DNA of 64,000 nucleotides. Source: Schauerella fraxinea. GTDB lineage: Bacteria; Pseudomonadota; Gammaproteobacteria; Burkholderiales; Burkholderiaceae_B. The position numbers and the translations under genes were made by a program. Below, piece after piece: positions 52,266-62,900 of the stretch. Position 1 is the stretch's first letter; each line of letters opens with the position of its first letter. The stretch is taken from the NCBI GenBank assembly GCA_030849965.1, contig JAVDKL010000001.1, positions 910,454 through 974,453 on the forward strand, given 5' to 3'. Under the pieces are notes generated by a model, which saw only the letters and a list, made by a program, of their open reading frames with translations, had not been told where the DNA came from and did no database searches.

Positions 52266-52478
52266 ATGGCTAGCGACGACAAAGATTTTTCAAAACTGGA
52301 TGCGGACTTCGTTCGCGTGCTGGAAGACCTGGTCGACACCTTGATCGCCAATGGCACGCTGCGCCTGACGGACCTTCCCATTCAGGCGCAGCAAAAACTC
52401 AGTCAGCGCAAACAACAGCGCCGACGACTCACCGAGGATTTGGATCTTCTAGATGACGACGACGGACAAGTTATCTGA
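52266..52478 (+). CDS. Small conserved-looking protein of the secretion operon
   Basis: A 70-residue hydrophilic protein with an acidic N terminus (SDDKDFSKLDADF), a helical middle (VLEDLVDTLIANGTLRLTDLPIQAQQKL), a basic run (SQRKQQRRR) and an acidic end (DLDLLDDDDG). It lies 12 bases after the TolC gene and overlaps the ABC gene start by 26 bases in another frame, so it is embedded in the operon and probably translated. I do not recognise a family. It could be a chaperone or assembly factor of the transporter. Confidence 0.65.
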   Translation: MASDDKDFSKLDADFVRVLEDLVDTLIANGTLRLTDLPIQAQQKLSQRKQQRRRLTEDLDLLDDDDGQVI

Positions 52479-54627
52479 GCCCGCTGCAAGCACTTGGCGC
52501 GCCGACCCGCGAGCCACGCACGAGGACCCCTTACTGGACTGCCTGGTTGAACTGACGCGCATTCACGGCGTACCGGCGACGGCGCAAGCGCTGTCGTCCG
52601 GCCTCCCGCTCGTCGACAACCGGCTGACACCCTCGCTGATGCCCCGTGCCGCGGCGCGGGCGCATATGTCCGCACGAACAGTGAAGCGCACGCTCGATCG
52701 CATCGAACCTGCTCTGCTGCCGGCGATCCTGATGCTCAACGGCAATCGCGCCTGCGTGTTGCTGAAGTCGGAAGGCGATGTCTATTCAGTGGTGTTTCCG
52801 GAGTCGGGCTCCAGCGCTGTCGATCTCGATGCAGAAACCCTCCAGGCACAGTTCAGCGGCCTGGTGTGCTTCGTGCGCCCGCAGTTTCGCTTCGAAGCCC
52901 GTTCGCCACAGGTGGCCGACGTCCGCGGGCGCCATTGGTTCTGGGCCGCGATTTTCGACAATCGGCGTCTCTATCGCGATGCGCTGATCGCCGCGTTGCT
53001 GATCAATATTTTTGCCTTGGCCACACCGCTCTTCACGATGAACGTGTACGACCGCGTGGTGCCCAACAATGCCGTCGAAACCCTCTGGGTGCTGACCATC
53101 GGTATCGGTCTGGTCATCCTGTTCAACTTCATTCTGACCACGGTGCGCGCGTATGTTGTGGACGTGGCGAGTAAACGGGTCGACACCCGATTATCGTCGC
53201 TGATCATGGAACGCGTGCTCGACCTGCGCATGGAGGGACGGCCCGCTTCCGTCGGCTCTTTCGCGGCCAACCTGCGCTCGTTCGAATCGATCCGTGACTT
53301 CATCGCGTCCGCCAGTATCACCACGCTGGTCGATCTGCCTTTCATCGTGTTGTTTCTCGCCGTGCTGGCGTGGATTTCACCGTGGATGGTGCTGCCCCCC
53401 ATCGTTGCCATCATCATCGTCCTGCTCGTGTCACTTGCCGCGCAAGCGCGGCTGGAAACGCTGACGATGTCGTCGTACCAGGCCAGTTCGCAACGCAACG
53501 CCACGCTCGTTGAGGCATTGACGGGCTTCGAAGCTGTCAAGACGCTCAATGCGCAGGGCGCGATGCAGCGCAACTGGGAGCGCTCCACAGAGTTCATCGC
53601 CCAAACCGGCGGCAAGCTCAAACTGATCTCGTCGACGACCGTGAACTTCGTTCAGGTCATGCAGCAACTCGTCTCGATCAGCGTGGTTGTGATCGGCGTG
53701 TACCTCGTATCCGAAAGCAGCTTATCGATGGGCGGCATCATCGCCTCGTCGATGATTGCGGGCCGTTGCCTGGTGCCGCTGGGCCAGGTCGCCGGCCTGC
53801 TGATGCAATATCAAAACGCGCGCACGTCGCTGTCTTCGATCGACAACTATATGAAGTTGCCGGTGGAGCGTCCGGCGGACGCCAACTTCCTGCATCGTCC
53901 GGTGTTTCATGGCGCGCTCGAATTTCGCGATGTGACGTTCGGCTATCCAGGTAGCTCGCAGGCCGCGTTAAAGAAGGTCACCCTCAAATTTGCGGCGGGC
54001 GAAAAGGTAGGCATCATCGGCCGCATCGGCTCGGGCAAGACCACGCTCGAGAAGCTCGTGCTGGGGTTGTATGCGCCCACCGAAGGCGCCGTATTGATCG
54101 ACGGCATCGATGTGCGTCAGGTCGACCCGGCCGACCTGCGCCGTGCGATCGGCTACGTGCCGCAAGACCCCACCCTCTTCTACGGCACGCTCAAGCACAA
54201 TCTGGCCATGGGCGCGCCCTTTGCCGACGACGCCAATATCCTTGCCGCGTCCGATCTTGCTGGCGTGACCGAGTTCGCCAACTTGAATCCCAAGGGCTTC
54301 GACATGTTGATCGGCGAACGCGGCGAATCGCTTTCCGGCGGCCAGCGCCAATCGGTTGCCGTGGCACGCGCACTCATCAACGATCCACCGATTTTGCTCT
54401 TGGACGAACCCAGCAGCAATATGGACCACCAAAGCGAGGCGCGTTTGAAAGAGCGCCTGCGCTCTGCAAGTGCCGATAAAACAGTCATCCTGGTCACGCA
54501 CCGCACGGCGTTGCTCGATCTGGTCGACCGGTTGATCGTGATTGATGCCGGTACCGTGGTCGCGGATGGTCCTAAAGAGCAAGTGGTCGAGGCATTGCGC
54601 CAGGGCCGCGTTGGACGGGGAATGTAA
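52453..54627 (+). CDS. Type I secretion ABC transporter (LapB/LssB-like)
   Basis: A 724-residue inner-membrane exporter. An N-terminal C39-like domain (about 25-150, DPLLDCLVELTRIHG) lacks the catalytic DCG motif of true C39 peptidases, so it is a non-cleaving recognition domain. A six-helix membrane domain (about 170-440) follows, then an ATPase domain: Walker A GRIGSGKTTLEKL, signature ESLSGGQRQSVAVARAL, Walker B ILLLDEPSSNMD, switch His VTHRTAL. It powers adhesin export with the HlyD and TolC partners encoded on either side. Confidence 0.94.
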   Translation: MTTTDKLSEPAASTWRADPRATHEDPLLDCLVELTRIHGVPATAQALSSGLPLVDNRLTPSLMPRAAARAHMSARTVKRTLDRIEPALLPAILMLNGNRACVLLKSEGDVYSVVFPESGSSAVDLDAETLQAQFSGLVCFVRPQFRFEARSPQVADVRGRHWFWAAIFDNRRLYRDALIAALLINIFALATPLFTMNVYDRVVPNNAVETLWVLTIGIGLVILFNFILTTVRAYVVDVASKRVDTRLSSLIMERVLDLRMEGRPASVGSFAANLRSFESIRDFIASASITTLVDLPFIVLFLAVLAWISPWMVLPPIVAIIIVLLVSLAAQARLETLTMSSYQASSQRNATLVEALTGFEAVKTLNAQGAMQRNWERSTEFIAQTGGKLKLISSTTVNFVQVMQQLVSISVVVIGVYLVSESSLSMGGIIASSMIAGRCLVPLGQVAGLLMQYQNARTSLSSIDNYMKLPVERPADANFLHRPVFHGALEFRDVTFGYPGSSQAALKKVTLKFAAGEKVGIIGRIGSGKTTLEKLVLGLYAPTEGAVLIDGIDVRQVDPADLRRAIGYVPQDPTLFYGTLKHNLAMGAPFADDANILAASDLAGVTEFANLNPKGFDMLIGERGESLSGGQRQSVAVARALINDPPILLLDEPSSNMDHQSEARLKERLRSASADKTVILVTHRTALLDLVDRLIVIDAGTVVADGPKEQVVEALRQGRVGRGM

Positions 54628-54629
54628 AG

Positions 54630-56051
54630 ATGGACATCAACCCTGCCTCGCCCCGCCCCAGCTTCTTCGCACGCCTTATTCGCGCGCCGCGCGATCTGTT
54701 TGTGTTCATGTTCGACCGCCTGCTCGAAGGTACCCGTTCGGGGCTGCCGAAAGAGCGGACCACATTCCCCGACGACGCCGAGTGGGCCATCGCCCAGCAG
54801 GATGCGCGCGGTTCGCGCATGTTGCTGTGGTTTGCGCTATTCGTGGTGTTCATCCTCATTTTGTGGGCCGCATTTGGCTACATCGATGAAGTCGTACGCG
54901 GCGAAGGCAAAGTCGTGCCCTCGCGCCAAGTGCAGATCATCCAAAGTCTGGATGGCGGCATCGTGCAGGAAATAAATGTTCGCCCGGGTCAAACCGTGAC
55001 GACCAATGAAGTACTGCTGAAAATCGACTCGACGCGTTTTTCATCCTCGTTGGGCGAGAACAATGCCGACTACCTGAGCCTCTCGGCGCGGGCAGCGCGC
55101 CTGCGCGCCATCGCCACCGGCGAACCCTTCGTCGCGCCGCCGGATGTGCTCAAGGAAGCGCCGGCACTGGTGGAAGCCGAGCGCAACGGCTGGAGCTCGC
55201 GCACGACCGAAATCAATGCTGCGGTATCGGTGGCCCGTGAACAGTACAAGCAACGCCAGGAGGAGCTGCGCGAAACGATCGCCAAGCGCGACCAGGCGCA
55301 GTCCGGATGCTCGTTGACGTCACGTGAGCTGCAAGTGACGCAACCGCTTCTGAAAAGCGGCGCCGTGTCGGAAGTTGACCTGCTGCGTCTGCAGCGCGAC
55401 GTGGCACGCTTTTGCGGAGAGGCCCGTGGCGCCGCGGCGCAGATCGATCGCATCCAGTCTTCGATCAAGGAAGCCGAAAGCAAGATCGCCGAAACCGAAC
55501 TGACGATCCGCAACCAAGCGCGTAGCGAACTGTCGGAAACGCAAGCGAAACTGTCGACCCTCGAACAAGGCAAACTTGCCTTGGCGGATCGCGTGCGGCT
55601 CGCTGAAATTCGTTCGCCCGTGAACGGCACCGTCAAAACGGTCTTCTCCAACACCGTGGGCGGCGTGGTCCAACCCGGCAAGGACATTATCGAGATCGTT
55701 CCCTCGGACGATACGCTGTTGCTCGAAGTGCGCGTGCAGCCCCGCGACATCGGCTTTCTGCACCCCGGACAGGAAGCCGAGGTGAAGTTCACGGCCTACG
55801 ACTTCGCGATCTACGGCGGCCTGAAAGGTAAAGTCGAAACGATCGGCGCCGACACCATCACGGATGAGCGTGGCAATTCGTTTTACATCGTCCGTGTACG
55901 CACCGATAAGTCGACCGTCGGCGACCTGAACTTCCCCATCATCCCCGGGATGGTGGCCGAAGTGCATGTGCTCACCGGCAAGCGCACCGTCCTTCAGTAT
56001 TTGCTGAAACCCGTTTTGCGGGCCAAGGCAAATGCATTCACTGAACGCTAA
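54630..56051 (+). CDS. HlyD-family periplasmic adaptor (LapC-like)
   Basis: A 473-residue membrane-fusion protein. One membrane helix (LLWFALFVVFILILWAAFGY, about 68-88) is followed by the split lipoyl domain (SLDGGIVQEINVRPGQTV and IRSPVNGTVKTVF), a long coiled coil (about 175-330) and the conserved C-terminal beta region (EVKFTAYDFAIYGGLKGKV). It bridges the ABC exporter and TolC. It starts two bases after the ABC stop. Confidence 0.94.
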   Translation: MDINPASPRPSFFARLIRAPRDLFVFMFDRLLEGTRSGLPKERTTFPDDAEWAIAQQDARGSRMLLWFALFVVFILILWAAFGYIDEVVRGEGKVVPSRQVQIIQSLDGGIVQEINVRPGQTVTTNEVLLKIDSTRFSSSLGENNADYLSLSARAARLRAIATGEPFVAPPDVLKEAPALVEAERNGWSSRTTEINAAVSVAREQYKQRQEELRETIAKRDQAQSGCSLTSRELQVTQPLLKSGAVSEVDLLRLQRDVARFCGEARGAAAQIDRIQSSIKEAESKIAETELTIRNQARSELSETQAKLSTLEQGKLALADRVRLAEIRSPVNGTVKTVFSNTVGGVVQPGKDIIEIVPSDDTLLLEVRVQPRDIGFLHPGQEAEVKFTAYDFAIYGGLKGKVETIGADTITDERGNSFYIVRVRTDKSTVGDLNFPIIPGMVAEVHVLTGKRTVLQYLLKPVLRAKANAFTER

Positions 56052-56068
56052 GTGCGAGAATCATTGAT

Positions 56069-56707
56069 ATGGCTCAGCTTCCCGTACTCTTGCTCACCGA
56101 CGACGATGTCCTGTGGCAACGTTGGCGCGAACTCAATACCACGCGGTGGCTTCCTGCCCGCGGTCACACCTTTGCCGACCTCGGCCGGTGGCAGCAAAAT
56201 CGGCGTCAATTGGCACTGATCGATATGGACAGTAAAACCGTGCCGGCTGCGACCAGTGCCGACTGGGCCCCCTTGCTCGCCAGCATGCAGCTCATTGCCA
56301 CAACCTCGCGCCCCTCAGACGATGCCGGCACTCAGGCGATCGGTGCAGGGTTTAGTGGCTATTGCCATGCCTTTGCCCCGCCCGAAACCTTGTCTCAGGC
56401 GTTGGAAGTGGCCTCTGCCGGCGAAATATGGATGGGACGGTCGCTTGTCACGCGCCTGCTGCGCATGGTGGATCAACGGCTGCCCGCCCAGGCGCCATGG
56501 GCGAGTCACAAACTCACCGATCGTGAGAACGACGTGGCGCGGCGCGCTGCTGTGGGTGACTCCAATCTGGTCATCGCCACCGCGCTGGGGATCACCGAAC
56601 GCACCGTGAAGGCGCATATGTCATCGGTACTCGACAAGCTGAACGTTGCCGATCGGCTGCAACTTGCCCTGCTCGTTCATGGGATCGGTCAGCGCCAAGC
56701 TGCCTGA
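56069..56707 (+). CDS. LuxR-type regulator with atypical receiver domain
   Basis: A 212-residue protein. The first 125 residues resemble a degraded receiver (PVLLLTDDDVLWQRW; ALIDMDSKTV near the usual Asp) without a clear conserved Lys, and the C terminus has a LuxR HTH (LTDRENDVARRAAVGDSNLVIATALGITERTVKAHMSSVL). It is 17 bases after the HlyD gene, so in the same operon, and 247 bases before the adhesin. It probably controls the adhesin or the export operon, maybe without phosphorylation. Confidence 0.82.
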   Translation: MAQLPVLLLTDDDVLWQRWRELNTTRWLPARGHTFADLGRWQQNRRQLALIDMDSKTVPAATSADWAPLLASMQLIATTSRPSDDAGTQAIGAGFSGYCHAFAPPETLSQALEVASAGEIWMGRSLVTRLLRMVDQRLPAQAPWASHKLTDRENDVARRAAVGDSNLVIATALGITERTVKAHMSSVLDKLNVADRLQLALLVHGIGQRQAA

Positions 56708-56780
56708 ATGTGGCGTTCATATCGATCGCCGCCACCTGCCTGAATTGGCGTTGCTATCGATCGGCACTACCTGCCTGACC
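56700..56780. repeat. Tandem 35-36-bp repeat after the LuxR gene
   Basis: Two diverged copies (56700-56735 and 56736-56770), each beginning CTGCCTGAA and containing TATCGATCG, are followed by the first eight bases of a third (56771-56778). The first copy includes the LuxR stop codon. The rest of the gap to 56954 has no gene or clear promoter; a TGGAG ribosome site lies just before the adhesin start. Confidence 0.75.
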
Positions 56781-56954
56781 GGCGGGTTGCGCTACGCAGG
56801 CTGGTTTGACTTTAAAAGCCGACAAAAAGGCGACGATCGCGTGGGCAATTCCAACACTTACAAAATAAGTCCGCAGACCTGTCCTTAAGGACAATGCCAT
56901 CGGCCACCCGGCTAACTAGTATCTCATCCATATTGGTTAATCCTGGAGTGCCTA

Positions 56955-59900
56955 ATGGCCACCGCTGCTTCCGCCACCGTTACCGTCGTCAAACTCACTG
57001 GTCAAGCCTGGATCCGCAATCGCGATGGATCGCTGACTGAGTTGCACGAAGGTGCGCGGATCCCGGTAAACAGCGAGATCGTCACGGGCCCCGGCGCGGA
57101 ACTCGAGCTCCAGGCGCAAAACGGCATGCCGGTGGTCATCGGCGCCGAACGCGAGCTGCTCTACACCGGCGACATCGAAGACATCCCGGGCGACGCCTCG
57201 GAAGTCAAAGTCGCCCAGCTTGGCGACACCGACACCGAACGCCTCATTGCCGCCTTGGAAGCCGGCCAGGATCCGTTCGATGTGTTGGACCCCACGGCAG
57301 CCGTGTCGCAAGCCGGCGGTGGCGGCGACTCGGGTGGTGGCGGCAACGTGTCGCGCCTGCTGTATGTGGTCGAGACGACCACGCCGTTGAACTTGTCATA
57401 TCCGTCGCCGGGCGTACCTGCCGCCGACAACATCACCCTGGGCGACCTCGGCAACGGCGGTGCAGCGACGGCTGCAGCCACACCCACAACCCCCACGACT
57501 CCCACCACGCCAGTCACGACTACGCCGACCACGGGTACGCCGGGCACGGATTCGCCCACCACCGACACGCCGGTCACCACCACACCGACGACGGATACGC
57601 CCACAACCGACACCCCGGCGAACGAGACGCCGGTTACTCCTGCGCCCGCGCCCGCCGTCAACACCGCGCCTGTCGCGGTGAACGACGCCTTCGGCACCAC
57701 GCAAAACGTCGGCTTGACCGGCAATATTCTCACTAATGATCGCGATGCCGATGGCGACACGATCAGCGTCGTCTCCGTCAATGGTCTGACGCTTTCCAAC
57801 GGCACCGTCACCCTGGCTGGCAGCAACGGTGGCAGCTTCACCGTGGCCAGCGACGGCACCTACACGTTCGCGCCGGGCAGTGCCTTCCAAAGCCTCGGCG
57901 CCGGCGCCACCGCCATCACGACGGTGTCATACACCATCACGGATCCAAGCGGCGCCACGTCAACCGCGACCCTCCAGGTCACGATTACGGGTACCAACGA
58001 CGCACCGGTGCTCACGACTGGCGTCACCTTGGCGGGCCAGATCAATACCGATGCCGACACCGTCAACGTCGGCATTGCCAACCAGTTCCGCGATCCCGAT
58101 GCGGGCGACACCCTCACCTACTCGGCTTCGGGTCTGCCCGACGGCCTCTCGATCAACGGTGCAACGGGCATGATCTCCGGCATCCTTGCGAGTTCGGCCT
58201 CGCAAGGCGGCGCCAATGGCGACGGCATCTACAGCATCGTCGTCACCGCAACGGATGGAACGGGCGCGAGCGTATCGCAAACCTTTGCATGGACGGTTTC
58301 CAATCCCAGCCCCATTGCTGTCGACGACTTCGCGATCGGTAGCGAAACGGCAGCGGTTCAGGGCAACCTGCTCACCAACGACCGCGATCCGGATGGCGAC
58401 ACCATCACGGTGACCCAGGTCGGTGGTCAAACACTTTCCGCCACCGGTGTGGTCGTGGCCGGCTCCAATGGCGGTACGTTTACCGTGCTGGCCGATGGCA
58501 CCTACACGTTTGCACCGGGCAACGACTTCCGCAGCCTTATCGACGGCGAATCCGCCACGACGCAGATCACGTACGTTATTCGTGACGCCGATGGCGCAAC
58601 CTCGACCGCAACGCTGACGGTCACCGTCAATGGCAGCAACGATGCTGGCGTCATTAGCCCCGCCACACCGGGCGCCGATGCCGGCACCGTTATCGAAGAC
58701 GCGACCGACACGACCACGTCGGGCAAACTCAATATCGTCGACCCCGATGCCGGCCAAGCGGTATTCACCGCCCAGCCCGCCACGGCTGGCGTGTACGGCA
58801 ACTTCTCGATCGACGTCAACGGCAACTGGACGTACGCGCTGAACAACGCTGCGGCCAATGTGCAGGCGTTGGCGCAAGGCGAGCAACGCCAGGAAATCTT
58901 TACCGTGATGTCGGCTGACGGCACGGTTTCCCAAGTCACAGTCACCGTGATCGGTACGAATGACGCTGCCGTCATTGCTGGCCAAGGTACGGGCACGGTC
59001 ACGGAAGACCAAATCACCACTGCCTCCGGCACGTTGACTGTGACGGACGCTGACGCTGGCCAGGCCACGTTTACCGCACAAACCGGTACCACAGGCACGT
59101 ACGGCTCGTTCTCCATCGGCACCGATGGCGCCTGGACCTACACGCTCAATAACACTGCCGCCAACGTCCAAGCGTTGGCGCAAGGCGAACAACGCCAGGA
59201 AATCTTTACCGTCACTTCGGCTGACGGCACGGTCTCGCAAGTCACGGTTACCGTGATCGGCACCAACGATGCAGCTGTGATCGCCGGTCAAGGCACGGGC
59301 ACCGTTACTGAAGACAGTGTGTTGACCGCTTCAGGCACGTTAACCGTCACCGATGCTGACGCTGGCCAAGCCACATTCACCGCACAGAGCGGCACCGCTG
59401 GAACGTACGGTTCCTTCTCCATCGGCACTGACGGTGCCTGGACCTACACGCTCAATAACACGGCAGCTAACGTCCAAGCCTTGGCGCAAGGCGAGCAACG
59501 TCAAGAAATCTTCACCGTCACTTCCGCTGACGGCACCGTCTCGCAGGTCACGGTCACTGTGATTGGTACCAACGACGCTGCGGTTATTGCAGGCCAAGGC
59601 ACTGGCACGGTTACCGAAGACAGTGTCTTGACTGCCTCCGGCACATTGACCGTCACGGATGCAGATGCTGGCCAAGCCACGTTTACGGCTCAAACCGCCA
59701 CGGTTGGAACATACGGCGCCTTCTCCATCGGCACCGACGGTGCATGGACTTACACGCTCAACAACGCCGCACCCAACGTTCAATCGTTAGCGCAAGGTGA
59801 ACAGCGCCAAGAAGTGTTCACGGTCACTTCCGCTGATGGCACCGTCTCGCAAGTCACGGTCACCGTAATCGGTACGAATGACGCAGCTGTGATCGCTGGA

Positions 59901-62900
59901 CAAAGCGCCGGCTCCGTCACTGAAGACAGTGTGTTGACCGCTTCGGGCACGTTGACCGTCACGGACGTTGACGCTGGCCAAGCCACATTTACCGCGCAAA
60001 ACGCCACTGCTGGCGTATACGGCTCGTTCTCGATCGGCACCGACGGCGCATGGACGTACACCCTCAACAACACTGCCGCTAACGTTCAGGCGTTGGCACA
60101 GGGGGAGCAACGTCAGGAAGTATTCACGGTCACTTCGGCTGACGGCACTGTCTCGCAAGTTACGGTCACCGTTGTCGGCACCAACGATGCTGCCGTTATT
60201 GCAGGCCAAGGCACCGGCACGGTTACTGAAGACAGTGCGTTGACGGCCTCGGGCACGTTGACTGTAACGGACGCTGACGCTGGCCAAGCCACGTTTACGG
60301 CTCAGACCGGCTCCGCTGGGACGTACGGCGCATTCTCCATCGGCACCGATGGTGCCTGGACCTACGCGCTCAACAACACTGCCGCCAACGTTCAAGCACT
60401 GGCGCAAGGCGAGCAACGTCAAGAGATCTTCACCGTCACTTCCGCTGACGGCACGGTCTCGCAAGTCACCGTTACCGTTATCGGCACCAACGACGCCGCA
60501 GTCATCGCCGGCCAAGGCACGGGCACGGTTACTGAAGACCAAACCACCACCGCTTCGGGAACGTTGACAGTCACCGACGCCGACGCTGATCAGGCAACGT
60601 TCACGGCGCAGACCGCCACCGCTGGAGCGTACGGTTCGTTCTCCATCGGCACCGATGGCGCATGGACATACACGCTCAACAACACCGCAGCCAACGTTCA
60701 AGCACTGGCGCAAGGCGAACAACGCCAAGAAGTGTTCACGGTCACGTCCGCTGATGGCACGGTCTCGCAAGTCACCGTGACGGTGATCGGCACCAACGAC
60801 GCTGCCGTCATTGCTGGTCAAGGCACAGGTACCGTCACTGAAGATCGAGTCACCACGGCCTCTGGCACGTTGACGGTCACCGATGCCGACGCTGGTCAAG
60901 CAACATTCACCGCTCAAACCGGTACCGCCGGCACCTACGGAGCCTTCTCCATCGGCACCGACGGCGGCTGGACATACACGCTCAATAACACCGCAACTAA
61001 CGTTCAATCGCTCGCTCAAGGTGAACAACGTCAAGAAGTGTTCACCGTTACGTCGGCCGACGGTACCGTCTCGCAAGTCACTGTTACGGTCATCGGCACC
61101 AACGACGCCGCGGTGATCGCTGGCCAAGGCGCCGGCACCGTCACCGAGGACAGCGTATTGACCGCTTCGGGCACGTTGACCGTGACCGACGCTGATGCTG
61201 GCCAGGCCACGTTCACTGCACAGACCGCGACTGCTGGAACGTACGGTTCATTCTCGATCGGCACCGACGGTGCCTGGACCTACACGCTGAACAACACTGC
61301 AGCTAACGTTCAAGCGTTGGCGCAAGGCGAGCAACGCCAGGAAGTGTTCACGGTCACGTCTGCTGACGGCACGGTTTCCCAAGTCACCGTCACGGTAATC
61401 GGCACCAACGACGCTGCCGTCATTGCAGGCCAAGGCACAGGTACCGTCACTGAAGATCAAGTCACCACCGCTTCCGGCACGTTGACTGTCACTGACGCTG
61501 ACGCAGGCCAAGCCACGTTCACCGCGCAGACCGCCACCGCTGGAACGTACGGTTCGTTCTCCATCGGCACCGACGGCGCATGGACCTACACGCTCAACAA
61601 CGCGGCTGCTAACGTTCAAGCGTTGGCACAGGGTGAGCAACGCCAGGAAGTCTTTACGGTCACGTCGGCTGACGGCACGGTTTCACAAGTCACCGTCACG
61701 GTGATCGGAACCAACGACGCCGCAGTGATCGCCGGTCAAGGAACGGGCACCGTCACGGAAGACAGCGTGTTGACCGCCTCGGGCCAATTGACCGTCACCG
61801 ATACGGACGCGGGCCAAGCTACGTTCACGGCACAGACCGGCACTGCCGGCACGTACGGCGCATTCTCGATCGGCACTGATGGCGCATGGAATTACACGCT
61901 CAATAACGCCGCAGCTAACGTTCAAGCGTTGGCACAAGGCGAGCAGCGTCAAGAAGTGTTTACCGTCACCTCGGCTGACGGCACTGTCTCGCAAGTCACC
62001 GTGACGGTGATCGGCACCAATGACGCCGCAGTCATCGCTGGTCAAGGAACGGCCACCGTTACTGAAGACAGTGTCTTGACTGCTTCGGGCACATTGACCG
62101 TGACCGACGCTGATGCTGGTCAGGCAACGTTTACCGCACAAACTGGTACCGCGGGCACGTACGGCGCCTTCTCGATTGGCACCGATGGCGCGTGGACCTA
62201 TACCCTGAACAACACCGCAGCCAACGTCCAGGCATTGGCGCAAGGCGAACAGCGCCAAGAAATATTTACCGTCACCTCAGCTGATGGCACCGTCTCGCAA
62301 GTCACTGTGACAGTGATCGGTACGAATGACGCTGCGGTCATCGCCGGCCAGGGCACTGGCACGGTTACCGAAGACCAGATCACCACCGCTTCGGGCACGT
62401 TGACCGTCACAGACGCCGATGCAGGCCAAGCCACGTTTACCGCACAAACCGGCACCGCTGGAACGTACGGTTCGTTCTCCATCGGCACCGATGGCGCGTG
62501 GACCTATACCCTGAACAACACCGCCGCCAACGTCCAAGCATTGGCGCAAGGTGAACAGCGCCAGGAAGTGTTTACGGTCACGTCCGCTGACGGCACTGTG
62601 TCGCAAGTAACGCTCACCGTCGTTGGCACCAACGATGCTGCAGTCATCGGCGGACAGAGCTCCGGTACGGTCACTGAAGATCAAGTTACCAATGCCTCCG
62701 GCACGTTGACGGTTACCGACGCTGATGCTGGTCAAGCAGCATTCACCGCTCAAACCGGTACAGCCGGAACTTACGGCACCTTCTCGATCGGCACTGATGG
62801 CGCATGGACTTACGCGCTAAACAACACCGCAGCTAACGTTCAAGCCTTGGCACAAGGTGAACAGCGTCAAGAGGTGTTCACCGTAACGTCCACTGACGGC

